Shown here one piece after another: positions 11,820 through 22,729 of a DNA stretch of 64,000 nucleotides. The DNA is taken from the NCBI GenBank assembly GCA_037042915.1, contig CM073198.1, positions 2,232,001-2,296,000 on the forward strand. Direction: 5' to 3'. Position 1 is the stretch's first letter; the number at the start of each line of letters is the position of its first letter. The DNA comes from Auricularia sp. M13. Taxonomy: Eukaryota; Basidiomycota; Agaricomycetes; Auriculariales; Auriculariaceae. The notes under the pieces were generated by a model, which worked only from the letters and a program-made list of their open reading frames with translations, was not told where the DNA came from and ran no database searches. The position numbers and the translations under genes were made by a program.

Positions 11820-13469
11820 ATGTCGCAACCTATCTCGTCTCCCCAGCACACACAGCACTTCTCTGCCTTTGGTGCTGCCTTTGCGCGCCCGTACATGTCC
11901 GCCGCGCGCCCAGATCTGCCCTCCGTGGCCCAGCTCACGAGACGCCATACCGCCCCTAACATTTCTCCCGAGCGTCCACCAAAGGCCCCGAACCCCAATC
12001 GCGGCCACTTCCAGCCCTACAAACCGTTCTCCTCTCCGCCCTCGAGCCCCAATGTGCCCTTTCGGCCCCCCAGCTCGCGCGTCGCCTCGACGTCCTCGGT
12101 GCCCACCACGGACTGTGACCCACAGCTGACCCTGCCCACCCAGCCGACCGCGTCTGACCCCGACGCCGAATTCGTGCATCCGCCGTTCGACAAGAGGACC
12201 AACTACATCTTCATCGTGTCTGCAAAGAACCCCTCCAAGTTCCTCGACGAGAAGGACTTTGTCGACGACAAGGGCGAGGTCATCATGGAGTACCCTTACC
12301 AGCTGGAGCCCATACGCGGTGTGGGCGGCCTCAAACCCGGCCCGGTCGACGACAAGGACGTACTGCGTTGCACGTTCTGTCGCAAGCAGTACCGCGGCAA
12401 GAACTCGAAGAGCATGTGGCGCCGCCACGTGCAGAAATCGCACAAAATCAAGCTCAAGAATTACCGCGAGCGCAACAGTACGTCGCTTTTGTTATTGACT
12501 TTTGTTCCTGATCGCCGACTGCTTTTTGCAGAGGAAAACGAGATGGAAGAAGATTTTATGGCTGCAACGCCGTCTCGCCCCAAGCTGTCACCTTACCCGC
12601 AGCTGCCATTTACAGCCAAGGCTGAGCAACTGCAGCAGCCTGTCCTGATGCTGAGCCGCATGCCGCTGCTCGACGCCGTGCTCAACAAGAACATCGCTCC
12701 CGCCGACGCCAAGAAGGTCGCTGCCATGGCCGTCGCGAGCGTAACAGCCAGCTCTTCCGGCAACCCATTCAAGATGGTCTTGAAGCCGTCTATCAAGCAG
12801 GAGCCTGTTTCTACCCCGCTTCCCCCAGCGCCCACCGTCAAGAAGGAATCCAAGAAATCGTCGAAGGCCGCCCCGCCGCCGCCCAAGCCAGAACCCGTCG
12901 AACCGGAGTTTACTCTCAGCGGAAGCGACGAAGACGATGATACAGTTCTGCCCAAGGTGCCTTGCCTGCATTCGCCGGACGTGCCATGCGAGCCGTGCGT
13001 CGTGCAGTTCATGTCGCTCAAGCGCGGCGTGCGCCGGACAGCGTCGATGATGACGCTACTCTCGCCCGTCGTTCCCAGCGGCGCAAGCATGCCGTTCTTC
13101 GCGCCTGCACTGACGGACGATTCGCCGCCGTCTTCGCCGCGCTTCGACCTCGCGGACGTCGAGATGAGCATGGATGGCGACCCCGACAGCTCCCAGGACG
13201 AGCTCGCTGTCCCCGCTGGCATGCCGATCCTGCAGCTGAAAGTCGAATCGGAGGAAGAGTGGCTCTACGACCCCGCGGAGAGCGAGACCGTGCTCGAGTC
13301 TGCCATCCCCAGCTCTCCCGCCCTCCACGGCCTCGGCTTTGGAGACTTTGCCGCCTCGCTCGACATCGAAGAGATCGCGGGCGCCGACGAGTCGCTTGAC
13401 TTCTCAGAGTGCGATGAGTGGTTCCAGTGGGATGCCCCGACCGAGACTATCGTTGCCAGCGCCGCTTGA
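11820..13469 (+). CDS. Zinc-finger-like acidic protein, unknown function
   Basis: Two exons, 11820-12477 and 12532-13469, about 530 residues. The 54-nt intron (GTACGT to TTTTTGCAG) is a multiple of three without stops, so it can be mistaken for coding. The first ATG is at 11820 (MSQPISSP). Seen: a Ser/Pro-rich N-terminal 110 residues; a conserved block NYIFIVSAKNPSKFLDEKDF; a probable zinc-binding segment CTFCRKQYRG followed by MWRRHVQKSH (C-x2-C...H-x4-H); a Lys/Pro-rich middle; and a strongly acidic C-terminus (DIEEIAGADESLDFSECDEW). The single C2H2-like finger next to basic residues and the acidic tail suggest a nuclear, possibly transcription-related protein, but that is inference. I do not recognise a named orthologue. 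Confidence 0.75.
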   Translation: MSQPISSPQHTQHFSAFGAAFARPYMSAARPDLPSVAQLTRRHTAPNISPERPPKAPNPNRGHFQPYKPFSSPPSSPNVPFRPPSSRVASTSSVPTTDCDPQLTLPTQPTASDPDAEFVHPPFDKRTNYIFIVSAKNPSKFLDEKDFVDDKGEVIMEYPYQLEPIRGVGGLKPGPVDDKDVLRCTFCRKQYRGKNSKSMWRRHVQKSHKIKLKNYRERNSTSLLLLTFVPDRRLLFAEENEMEEDFMAATPSRPKLSPYPQLPFTAKAEQLQQPVLMLSRMPLLDAVLNKNIAPADAKKVAAMAVASVTASSSGNPFKMVLKPSIKQEPVSTPLPPAPTVKKESKKSSKAAPPPPKPEPVEPEFTLSGSDEDDDTVLPKVPCLHSPDVPCEPCVVQFMSLKRGVRRTASMMTLLSPVVPSGASMPFFAPALTDDSPPSSPRFDLADVEMSMDGDPDSSQDELAVPAGMPILQLKVESEEEWLYDPAESETVLESAIPSSPALHGLGFGDFAASLDIEEIAGADESLDFSECDEWFQWDAPTETIVASAA

Positions 13470-14079
13470 ACGCCGCATGGTCCTCAATATGCCATTATAG
13501 TGCAATATCTTCTCCACATATGCTGTTCCCCTGCTGTTGATCTATCGCCCTCCCACGCTTTGCTTGTGCCGTTTTCCTTTTGCCTTTGCCTTTACCTGTT
13601 CCCTGCGCCCTTGCGAAATCGCTCTTCCTCATCTCCTGCGCCGCCTTTGTCTCCGTACTGCCCCGCCCCTCCTCGATCGTGCGTTGTGTTGACGCATGCT
13701 GTCCACTCTCCTCTCCTCGCCCGCCGTCTCTGTAGTTGTGTATGATTCTGATTGTATGCTCGCCTGCGTTTGTCAACATGCTGCTGTTCGACTGCACTGG
13801 TGGATTCAGAACGCCGTCTGCTGAGAACTGCATCGGTTATGTCAGTGCTATTCGCGCGTCTCGTTAAGCTGAGGAATTAGAACTTAGAAGTGATTGCCAA
13901 CTTCTTGTAGTGTAGACTTCGTCTTCGACTTGCTCAAGCTTGCGGGTCGCTTTAGAAGTAATAAAATTGCGGTATGCTATTGCTATACTGAATAGCAAGT
14001 GTCCGGTATATGGAAATAAAATACAGAAAATGCCAACAAAGGGTCCTTCAGGGGCGCGGAGAAGGTAAATAATAGTGGT
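13470..14079. other. Convergent 3' spacer
   Basis: About 610 bp between the convergent ends of the zinc-finger-like gene and the protease. 13540-13735 is strongly pyrimidine-rich on the plus strand. AATAAAA occurs near 13961 and AAATAAAATAC near 14014, candidate poly(A) signals on the plus strand. No gene seen. Confidence 0.5.
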
Positions 14080-15102
14080 TCAGATGGTGACGCCGCGATA
14101 CGTCTTCATCTGCTGCTTCAGACGCTGGACCTGGCCGGGCGTGAACTGGTTCATGCAGGCATCATCTGTGTAATCCATGAAGTTGTGGCTGTTCGCGCGT
14201 TAGTGAAGGCGTTTGACACGGCGCGAGGGAACGCACATGGGGTCAGAGCCGCCGCCCGGGCATGAGTCGGCGACCTTGCAGCCGGAACCAGGCTGCGCCT
14301 CAGCGGGCGTGTCGGATACCGAGTCACCCGCACCGCTGCATCCCTAACGAAGACTTAGAGAAGTATTGGAAGTGAAAATTGGGTACGTACACCCTGGAAG
14401 GTGTGGTAAAGTCCAACCCAGTGACCAACTTCGTGCGTGAGCGTACGGCCCTCGTCGAAAGGAGCGGCTGTGCCGCCGGGCAGAGAGGCGTAGAGAACGA
14501 CGACACCGTCGTCTTTAGGGCTCGCCTTGTAGTCGCTGGGGAACGTCGAGTAGCCGAGCAGGCCTTCGTCGTCTGGGTTATTGAATGAAACGGTGTAAAT
14601 GTTCAGCGCGTTGGCGCCGCCTTGACGGAGCGCCTTCTTCATCGCCGTCTGGTATGTCGTAGACGGGCCGGCCTTGTTGAACCAGGCTTTGCTGAGCGTG
14701 CGGCTGACTTTCTTCAGCTCGAAGGAGAGGCCGGTTTCGCCGTAATCCTTGTTGAGCACGTCAATCTGCGCGTTGATCTGCGACGTCCTATGAAACCAGT
14801 CCACATCAGTGTTGAATTCACAGGGAAGTTCTGCAAGTTTTGGTGACGCACGGGATGTTGCCGTCAGCGCTCTTGTTGCTCGCGCTAATTACGTGCCAGT
14901 ATACGGGGATGACGGGCTCAGCGGCGGGGAGCTTGGCGGCGAAGGCGGAGGCCTTGTTGTCATCTGAAAGCAGAGACTTGAAGTGCCGTTCGCTGGCATC
15001 AATCTTTTCAGCGGTCGGGTTGTTTCCGCACTTGCGCGCGCGCGGGGAGGCGGACGCGACGGCGGCGAGGGCAAGGAGTGTGGTGAGCGCAAAGCGAGCC
15101 AT
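14080..15102 (-). CDS. Secreted M43-family metalloprotease
   Basis: Extracellular zinc endopeptidase of the pappalysin-like M43 family. The protein starts [18 protein letters not shown], a clear signal peptide. A propeptide-like stretch is followed by PVYWHVIS. The mature domain has [13 protein letters not shown], then the zinc motif [11 protein letters not shown] (HExxHxxGxxH) followed directly by TFQG, then a Cys-rich segment and the Met-turn [14 protein letters not shown]. It ends [10 protein letters not shown] with TGA at 14080-14082. Three introns of about 45-65 nt fit in frame, after GNIP, after HTFQ and before MHNFMDY. All catalytic residues are present. A CATATAAGG box lies about 155 nt upstream of the start. 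The likely role is secretion for external protein breakdown. Confidence 0.93.
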
Positions 15103-15257
15103 TGCGTCGAAAGGGGGTCGTGGTAGTTGGTGTAAGAAAGAAAATTCTCAGGAGGAATCGAGGTGGCAAAAAAACGGAAGCCGGCTCTGGGACAATGGGC
15201 TGTCGAGAGAGGAGGCGGGGCGGGGGGATGAACAAAACGGAGCGGCCGGGATCGCGG

Positions 15258-15266
15258 CCTTATATG
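15258..15266 (-). promoter_or_regulatory. TATA-like box of the metalloprotease gene
   Basis: CATATAAGG on the minus strand, about 155 nt upstream of the protease ATG at 15102, in otherwise GC-rich DNA. The position fits a TATA box with a leader of roughly 100-130 nt. Assignment is by sequence and distance only. Confidence 0.5.
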
Positions 15267-15986
15267 CTTGCCGCGCGCGCTTGACGCTTCGCGACGGTGC
15301 AAAGCGGTGCAGAGTAACCAGAACGAGGCTCGGGAATCCCGCTGTCCACGATCGCAACGGGCAGCGACCACAGCCCGACCTGCAGCACCGATTCACGGAG
15401 CCGTCGAATACTGTATGTCGTCAGCCATTGCAAGCAGCGCTCCGGGGCCATCGTCGAGGCGGGTTGCTCAGCCGTAACGACGGCTAGAAGCGCTCCACCG
15501 CGTCGCGATCTCGGATGCTTCAAACAAAGCTCCACAATTCAGTTCATTGGCCAGCTGCGGCCACGTTCGCAGAAACCTGCGGCGAGCCTGAGCACCAGAG
15601 TCAGGGTGGCCACACGTGGGATAGCTTCCAGATTCATAGCTCATCGCAAGAAGTTGGGACGGTTAGGCTGAGTTTGAACTTTCATCACAACGACAACGGT
15701 TTCCTTTCTGGGTCGCGCGTTCGGTGTTAGCCGAATGTGTCACTTGCTTTCTTCGTTGTCCGGCCATGTCTTCATTCAACGAGCCGATAATACATGAGCT
15801 GGCAGACTATCCCTGCTACCAATCTCCGGCGCGATCGTGCGAGCTCACGTGCCGGGCACAGCCAAAAGCTTAGGAGGTCACAGTCGCGTCGGACGTACGG
15901 CGTGACTGCCTCCTCTTCACTCTTTACCCTCCAACTAGCGCGTATTGTGCCATCCATAGTGCGCCGCTACAGCCATCCAGCGCAGA
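15267..15986. other. Divergent upstream region
   Basis: Spacer between the protease and the coiled-coil gene, which are transcribed away from each other. A short ORF beginning MSSFNEPIIHEL at about 15764 runs only about 35 codons; it could be an upstream ORF of the coiled-coil gene or chance. Nothing else supported. Confidence 0.4.
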
Positions 15987-17791
15987 ATGACGGTATGTCG
16001 CTGCCGCAAGACAGGAAGACCTACGCCACTGATTGTGTGCTGCAGTATCAGGCTGGCACAGTCAGCCCAGACATGGGGTCCTTCCGCTCATCTAGGTCAT
16101 CTTTCACGCTGGGTCGAGGTGTGTACCGCTTATTCCTTACAAATCTGCCTCTTATGTACTTCTGTAGACTCTCAATTGCTCAGTTCGCCGAGCCTCGACT
16201 TGGGAAGCCTCTACTCGTCGCACACACTGCCAAGAGAGCGTGCGGACCCCGCTATGGGCCTGGCACGCGCGCGGCTCGAACTGGCATCTACGACCAGAGC
16301 CAACACACAGATACTGGAGCTGCGTGCCGCGCTGGCAGACAAGCAACGCAAGGAGCGGCGTCACGCTGCTGAGGTGGCGCAGGTGCGCGAGGACGTCAAG
16401 CAGCTCATTATGCTCCTCTCCGGGCGCGACGATGCGCTCGACCGCATTGACGCTGCCCTCGACCGCACGCAGAACAACTACTCCGCGCGCGAGGAGAGCA
16501 TGGCGGACCTGCGTCTCGAACTAGAGGAAACGCGCGCGCGGCTCGAAGAGGCCAGCGAGAACCATCACATCCAGCTCAGCCGACTGCGCCAGCAGCACGA
16601 GACGCGGTTGAAGCAGATCATGGACCAGCATGAGGCAGAGCTCATGCTCGGCCAGCAGCAGTTTAATGACTTGCGGTTCGAGTTGGAGGCGCGGGACGAG
16701 CAGCTCGACTCGCTGCGCCATGCGCTCGACGCCATCACCTCGCCGCGGGCACCGCCTGTCACATTTCTGCACGCCACGCCGTCGCCGTGCTCTATCTTCT
16801 CGCTTCCGGCAACACCTGCGGGGTTGTCACCGTCCGCACGCCTTTCTGCGCCTATTGACGACACTGATGGGCGGCTTGCTACGCTCGAGGCCCAGAATGC
16901 CGCTCTTGCACAGTCCCTTGCGATGAAAGAGGAGGAGTATCATGGGCTGGTGGCCGATATGCTTAGCTTGCGCGAGCAGCTTCAGGGCATGCAATTGTCG
17001 CATGTGGACCTGCTGTCAACTAAGGACGCCGAGATCTCGCGACTGCAACGTCACATTGCCGACCTTGATGTAGGTAACGCTACGCCAACAGAGCATGGCC
17101 ACAAGGGGGCCGATCAGGGTGCGACGACTTCACGGGTAGGCATGATGCACTAACGGCTTCTTGTGGGTGTCTAAGCAGTTCACAGATGCGTCAACCGTCT
17201 GTGACTCCCAAGACGCCCCACGCGGCGACTTTTGGAAGTCAAAGCAAGTCTTTGCGCACGCGCTCCACGAACACGACGCCGGGCATGGTCTCGTCCAAGT
17301 CAGCTGGCGCACTATCATCAGCTCGTCCGACACTGCACGCGCTTTCATCCCAACCAGACCCGGTGCCTTGCGCGACCTTACCGTCGTCGACGTCCGTGCC
17401 CATGCTTACAGCTACAAGGATGAAGCCAAGCAGCGCACTGCGCGCGCGGCCTGACACCGCTACTGCTGCCCCCTTAAAGCCTTCGGCAAATTTGAAGATC
17501 ACTGTTCCAACAACGCGCCTCAAGACTGCGACTTCGGTCAGGTATGTTCTACCAGGTAGATGGCTCGCGCGCATTGATATTGACATATCCGCTAGCTCCA
17601 AGCTGGACCCATCGGCTGTCATAGCCAACCGTCGACCCAGTACGACCGCGCTCGTTCCGCGGTCTCGCGACCGCGTACCGTCGTCGGGCGCTGTGAGTAT
17701 TGCGTCGGACTCTTCTGCGCTTACGAACGTTACGAACTCTTTCGACCTCAAAGCCTCCACTTCATCCGCGACCAAGAAATCAACGGCCTGA
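15987..17791 (+). CDS. Coiled-coil protein with disordered C-terminus, unknown function
   Basis: Start at ATG 15987 (MT), then a 50-nt intron and an exon reading YQAGTVSPDMGSFRSSRSS. After a second short intron it continues as DSQLLSSPSLDLGSLYSSH. From about residue 60 to 300 the protein is a long charged coiled coil with heptad-like stretches (ELRAALADKQRKERRHAAEV; LRLELEETRARLEEASEN; LRQQHETRLKQIMDQHEAEL), broken by a Pro/Ser linker (TPSPCSIFSLPATPAG) before a second coil (LVADMLSLREQLQG). After another intron the C-terminal 200 residues are Ser/Thr/Pro-rich and basic, ending TSSATKKSTA. No catalytic motif seen. The layout suggests a structural, cytoskeletal or scaffold role, but no family was recognised. 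Confidence 0.7.
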
Positions 17792-18207
17792 ACCATTTGT
17801 TATCGGCAGACTCGTTGTACGAGCCGTCTGTGGCCCTCTCCGCGATTGTGCGCCCGAACTTTGTTCCTACTGCGAATGTATACGTATATTGTATCGTTTT
17901 GTATCCTTGCGTTTCATAACTTAGCGTAATAGCTGTCATACCCTATCGGCGATGATTACTGTGTTCACTGATCTTGGGCCCGGGACTGCTGCCAATGCTG
18001 ATGTGGTCTGCGGAGTCTTACCCTCGCTTCATCTGCAGTCTCCGAGTCGTCTCTTCTACTCACCTAAGACCAATAACTACACGCTGAAATTGCTGACTGC
18101 ATACCTAACTCCACTGAAGCGCACCGGCCAACGGCAAACACCAGAAGCACATGGCACGGCTGCTGTTTTCCTCTTGACCTCTGTCACCAGGGCCAGGTCT
18201 CGTCGAC
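17792..18207. other. Intergenic, nothing recognised
   Basis: About 415 bp. It holds a 3' flank with TA-rich DNA near 17880 (tacgtatattgtatcg) and the presumed promoter of the hydrolase gene. No gene or repeat seen. Confidence 0.4.
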
Positions 18208-19287
18208 ATGCCGTCCCTCTCTTACTATGCTCAACGGCTGCGCATGCATGCCTGGATGCTGTTCATAAATACGCTGATCAGGTTCTGGTTGCGGAAAGGC
18301 CCACCGCGTTCTGGTCTATTGCCGCCCACTGCAGACATTCGCCCCACGCTCTCCATTCGTGTCCCATCCAGTCACGACCCCAAACGCAGCATCCGCGTGA
18401 ATATCTTCTATCCTCCCGGAACGATTCCTGCGGCCCACCAAAAGCTACCGGTTCATCTGCACATCCATGGCTCTGGGTTCTGCTACAACACCTTCACGTC
18501 GTGCGTCAGAGTGGAATAACATATTTTCAACCCTAGGATCTCATGTTACAACAATTTCAGCGATACAGAGCTAGCCGCGTTCATCTCGCAGAGGGCAGGT
18601 TGCGTCGTTGTCGACACCGACTACGCCAAAGCACCCAAGCACCCATTCCCTGCGGGCTATAACGACGTGTCCGACGTTGTAGCCTACATACTCAGCAGAC
18701 CGGATGATTGGGACCTCTCGCGGTTCACCATCGGTGGCGCGTCCTCAGGAGGATGCCTTGCACTTGCTGTGGCAGCCACCGCGCAACCGAAGGGCACCAT
18801 AAAGGGCGTTTTGACACTATACCCCGCCACCGATCTCAGTAACCATCCTTCCGGGGTGCAACTTGTACCTGAAATGCCCAAGGGAAACCCTGGGTTGCCC
18901 CTGCGCGCGTGGGAGAGGCGTATGATGCGGAACGCCTACGTCCCTGACGGGGTAGATACGGAGGACCCACGCGTCTCCCCGATTTATGCACCAGCTGAGG
19001 CCTTTCCGCCAGTCACTATCATTGTTAGTACTCGCACACGTTCTGCGACTGGCGTATCTAAGATACATCCATTCAGTGCGGTGACTGCGATCCTCTGCTG
19101 CCTGGCATTCAGCGGATGGTAGCGAAGTTGAGAGCTGGGGGAAATGATGTGGAGGAGATGCTCATCGAAGGCGCTGCCCATGGATGGGAGCGAATGGTCA
19201 AGCCAGGACAGACCAAATGGGTCAAGATCAGGGAAGAATCTCTTCAATTCTTCATCGAACGCCTGCAGAAATGCTGGGTGGTATAAT
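18208..19287 (+). CDS. Alpha/beta hydrolase fold-3 (HSL-like) enzyme, copy 1
   Basis: Esterase/lipase-like enzyme of the hormone-sensitive-lipase group (alpha/beta hydrolase fold 3). The first exon begins MPSLSYYAQRLRMHAWMLF, a hydrophobic N-terminus that may bind membrane, then KGPPRSGLLP and the oxyanion motif HIHGSGF (usual form HGGGF). After an intron comes DTDYAKAPKHPFPAGY and the nucleophile elbow GGASSGG (GxSxG). After a second intron near 19026 comes the acid segment CGDCDPLLP and the catalytic His in GAAHGWER. It ends ERLQKCWVV with TAA at 19285-19287. The triad is complete, so it is probably active; the substrate is unknown. A close paralogue lies on the opposite strand at 35772-36928. 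Confidence 0.86.
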
Positions 19288-19726
19288 GGCTTAGAGACTA
19301 GCCAGCGGTGTTGCCAATGGACGCACTACGCCCACTGACAATGATTCGTGTAAGATGGAATTGGGATGGAGAGAGGAAAGAGCTCTAAACGCGAGTTCGA
19401 CGTGCGTAGCGGAGTCATAAATCGTGCAAACCCCGACTTGAGGCTGCTAGAGTTCGGTCGCCTGGCTCGTATACTGACCAGTAGTGCGGCGACTAAGACA
19501 GAGTCATGTGACTAATTTGTGAGACTCGAGAAAGGACGTCGAGAGAATGCTGATTGAGGGTGCTACATAGTGTATATGTAATACACGCATAGGATCTCCT
19601 GACAAAGGGCGAGCAGAGTCAGTGGCCAAAGCACAATAGTACACAGAGAAAACGAACGAATCTTCCCCGAGTAGCGGGATGGGCTGAAAAAGGGGCAAGA
19701 CTATGACTAGCAGCCATGTAGGCAAG
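19288..19726. other. Convergent spacer, nothing recognised
   Basis: About 440 bp between the convergent ends of hydrolase copy 1 and FunK1 copy B. AT-richer than its surroundings; no gene, repeat or RNA recognised. Confidence 0.4.
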
Positions 19727-22222
19727 TCAAAGGCTTAAAACCTCTGACGGCGGCGAGGACCTGCGAGGACCATCAATTGCGTATTTGAAGACGCGATCTT
19801 TCGAGGACATACGCAAGTGAGGGTCGGTTGGAGGTAATTCATGCTGGCGTCTCCTCTTTGCGTTACGAAGCTGCGATGGAGAAGGAAGATTGAAGACTGA
19901 CCAAAGCCTGCGTCGGCAAGTGTCAACTGCGATGTCGTCGCCAGCATCCAGCAAGCGACAGATCTCCTGCAGTAGTAATCTCTGGACGGCTTCATGTAGA
20001 TGATAAGGATCGGGAGACGGCGCGAGCAGCTCATAGACGGTGTCCAAGAGGATTGACAGCGACCCTAGGAAAGGACCAAGAGATGCGAGGGATGGATGAA
20101 TGCAACGAGCCCAATCGTCGCCTCTCAGTTTCACGATGCTGATGCGCGAGTCGGGCGTGGTACCGATCTGGTGCTCTTCGAGAATATTGCAAATCCTTTG
20201 CCCAGATGATATGAGTTTGTCCACGGCTTTACCACCGGTCGGTCGTGAGGTCAGCAGGAAGTGCATCATGAGCCAACAGCAAGACTCCACGTCGTGCCGG
20301 GGCCCATGAACCGCCTGCTCGGGAGGGATTGGAGTGTACCGTGGCAGCGGGGTCAAACCGTTGTGCATTGTAGAAAGCTTGTCGTAGCGATCTTGGCCAT
20401 GCACATGCACGTAGCAGTCCTTGGCATTTCCAGTCAGGCGGCGTATCAACCCCGGCGGCAGGGCTTGCTCTTCCTGAAAGTTGCTCGAAATAACTGAGGA
20501 GATGAATGGAGCTGTGCCCTGGAGATGATATGAGGGATAATATGTCGTTTACTGATCGTAGATGCGACGTACAGTGATACCCAAACGCATAGATTCCGGG
20601 CTGATAGACTCGCAAGACGAGTTATCGAAGTCAATGAGCATGCAAGTCGGATTGTAGTCGTCTTGACTACATTTGCTGTCAGAGGGAAAAGAAATTGAAC
20701 ACGCGGCGGAAAGACGCACGCAGTTTCTGGGTATTTAACTGCCAGAATCTGACGAATAAAGTGGTGTGGCCCATCTTGAAGCGGGCGGTTCTGAGTTGAG
20801 TTACACAGGATATTGCGTAGACTGATATCCTGGTGTAATACGCCAAGTGTTTGATGTAGGTGACGCAGGACTGGTAATCGTTAACACACATTAGACACGT
20901 CAAAAGTGTGGACAACTACCTTCTATGGTGTCGTACATGATCATCAGGAATTGCAGTATAGACCTGCATCGATAGAGGTCTTTGCCGCTGCCGTCCAGTA
21001 TCAGTCTGTATTTGTGGCGCTGAGGGGGACCAGAGCTGGGGACATCGATACTGCGCACGTAGCTCCCTTGGCTAGAAACGGCAAAACGTGCAATAACACG
21101 CGAAACACCGGGAAACGCTCCTTCTGCGTGGATGTGTCCTAGTATCGCACTTTCAGAATAGTCGACTTCGTCAAGAGTCGGATATGAATCCTTGATGATG
21201 GCCGGGGGACAGTCCGCGAAGGTGTGGGAATCTGGGTGTTTGTAACGAGTAGCACGAACGACCCAGCTCTTCCGTGACCACGGCCTACCGGCTGAGAGGA
21301 CCTGGTCGGCTCGGTACACGCCCCCGTTGTCGTCACCAATCAGCCAAATCGGTCCGTCGCAGTGCAGCCTTGCGGCACGTGCAGGGCGTACGTCTGCTAG
21401 CCGAATAGACGAATCGACTGCAATTGGGTTGTAAAGCCTGTCAACATAGCCCAGAAAAATGTGTACAGTCTCGGGGTCGTCCCATGCTATTTCGGGCGTG
21501 GAATACAGGGCGGCAGCGTCGCTCCAGAGAATGCGATAAGACAGACGAGTCATCCTGAGACCGAAGCAACCAGGCAAGTCCGGACGCGCCTGGTTCAGAG
21601 CCCCAATGCAATCTATAGCCAGATCCACAGAGTACCGGCTATCAATGCTCTTGTCTACGAGGATAGTTGATAGGACGTGATGCCAGGCCACTGCGGACCT
21701 ATTCGGCGGGTTCTTGTCCTTGACCGAAGCTCTTGTCCGACGACGTTGACCGTCCGCATACCATGAATTGGAAACGGGCGCTTGGACGGCAATTATGTGC
21801 GGCTGAGAATTGTTGTACGCATCAGGGTGATGGGACAGGAATGCGCCAGAGTGGTCGACGAATACAATTTGCTCTTTGTCAGGACATGCCTCTGCAGGGT
21901 CATAAGCCTCGTATGGATGGTGAAACACGGTGACTATACCTTTACATGCAGTACTCATCAGGTTCAAAAGGTTGCATGCGCTTCCCAAGCCAAAAGACGG
22001 TCGCTTCACGGCTCGAATACTTGATGAGAACCGCGACGCCTCAGTATATGTACGCTGTGAGTCTATCACTTCTGGCCGAAAGAATGCAGTCATGAAACTC
22101 CGCGCAGACATTTGAACGCGGTTGTTTCCTTCGACATTAGACGCTACGCCCGTATCGCATGATGTCGACGAAGATGGCTCCGAGGAGCCTAAACCATCAG
22201 AGCGAGCAGTAGTGCGACTCAT
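19727..22222 (-). CDS. FunK1-type fungal protein kinase (copy B)
   Basis: Close paralogue of copy A, matching along nearly the whole length (by eye roughly three quarters of residues in the first exon), with introns at matching points. Start at ATG 22222 (MSRTTARSDG), chosen because it aligns with the start of copy A; an in-frame ATG at 22378 would add 52 unmatched residues. Blocks: RPSFGLGSACNLLN, VFVDHSGAFLSHHP, ARPDLPGCFGLRM, SRKSWVVRATRYK, MIMYDTIE, then LIDFDNSSC and GTAPFISSV, and HGPRHDVESCCWL. The catalytic loop reads VLHQDISLRNIL: the usual HRD Arg is Gln (codon at 20830-20832), while the Asp and Asn remain. The reading frame closes through all introns, so it looks intact. The Arg loss alters activation-loop control in RD kinases but need not abolish activity. 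Confidence 0.87.
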
Positions 22223-22729
22223 TGACAGCAAGGCCCTGTAGTGGGAAGGTAATACTATGCCGTCAGGGTTTGGCAGCCTGAGCGGTGGAGTGCGGCACGG
22301 TGACAGCGGGGGGAAGAAGGCCGTTTCAAATTGAAACTCCGCGTCGCCGCGGAGTGGCACAGTAACTTGAACATCCAAATAGTTGTACTATCTACCCGCG
22401 CTATGCTTGTGAATATGTTTGTGTGTATTGAACGTGTCAGTTTATCGCTGAAGGAATTGTGTATGCCGTCGGGCCTACAGCTTACCTACTGTATCCAGCG
22501 CTCGCTCGCACTCGTCGACGACGAGCAACTCGTTGCAATCTGACCATGAGCGAATGTGTATTGAGAGGGACATAACAGTAATGCATATGAAGTAGTGGTG
22601 TAGATAATAGTGAATGAAGTAAACAGAGAAGGAGACAACCTATCAGCTACAAACAAACTATCAGCAAAATGGAGAGGTCAAGAAGAAGAATGCATGGAGG
22701 GAGAGAGACCAATGGGAACACAGGATAGA
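22223..22729. other. Spacer within the duplicated block (copy B side)
   Basis: About 500 bp between the 3' end of the membrane-protein gene and FunK1 copy B on the minus strand. Its part near 22660-22690 matches the spacer at about 4608-4640 in inverted orientation. No gene seen. Confidence 0.5.

Noticed and set aside
12478-12531. 54 nt that read through in frame in the zinc-finger-like gene
   Set aside because: It has a GTACGT donor and a TTTTTGCAG acceptor and its translation (STSLLLLTFV) is unlike the flanks, so it is called an intron rather than coding.
15764-15871. MSSFNEPIIHEL ORF as the true first exon of the coiled-coil gene
   Set aside because: It stops after about 35 codons and no good splice to the coil frame was found; ATG 15987 joins cleanly to the later exons.
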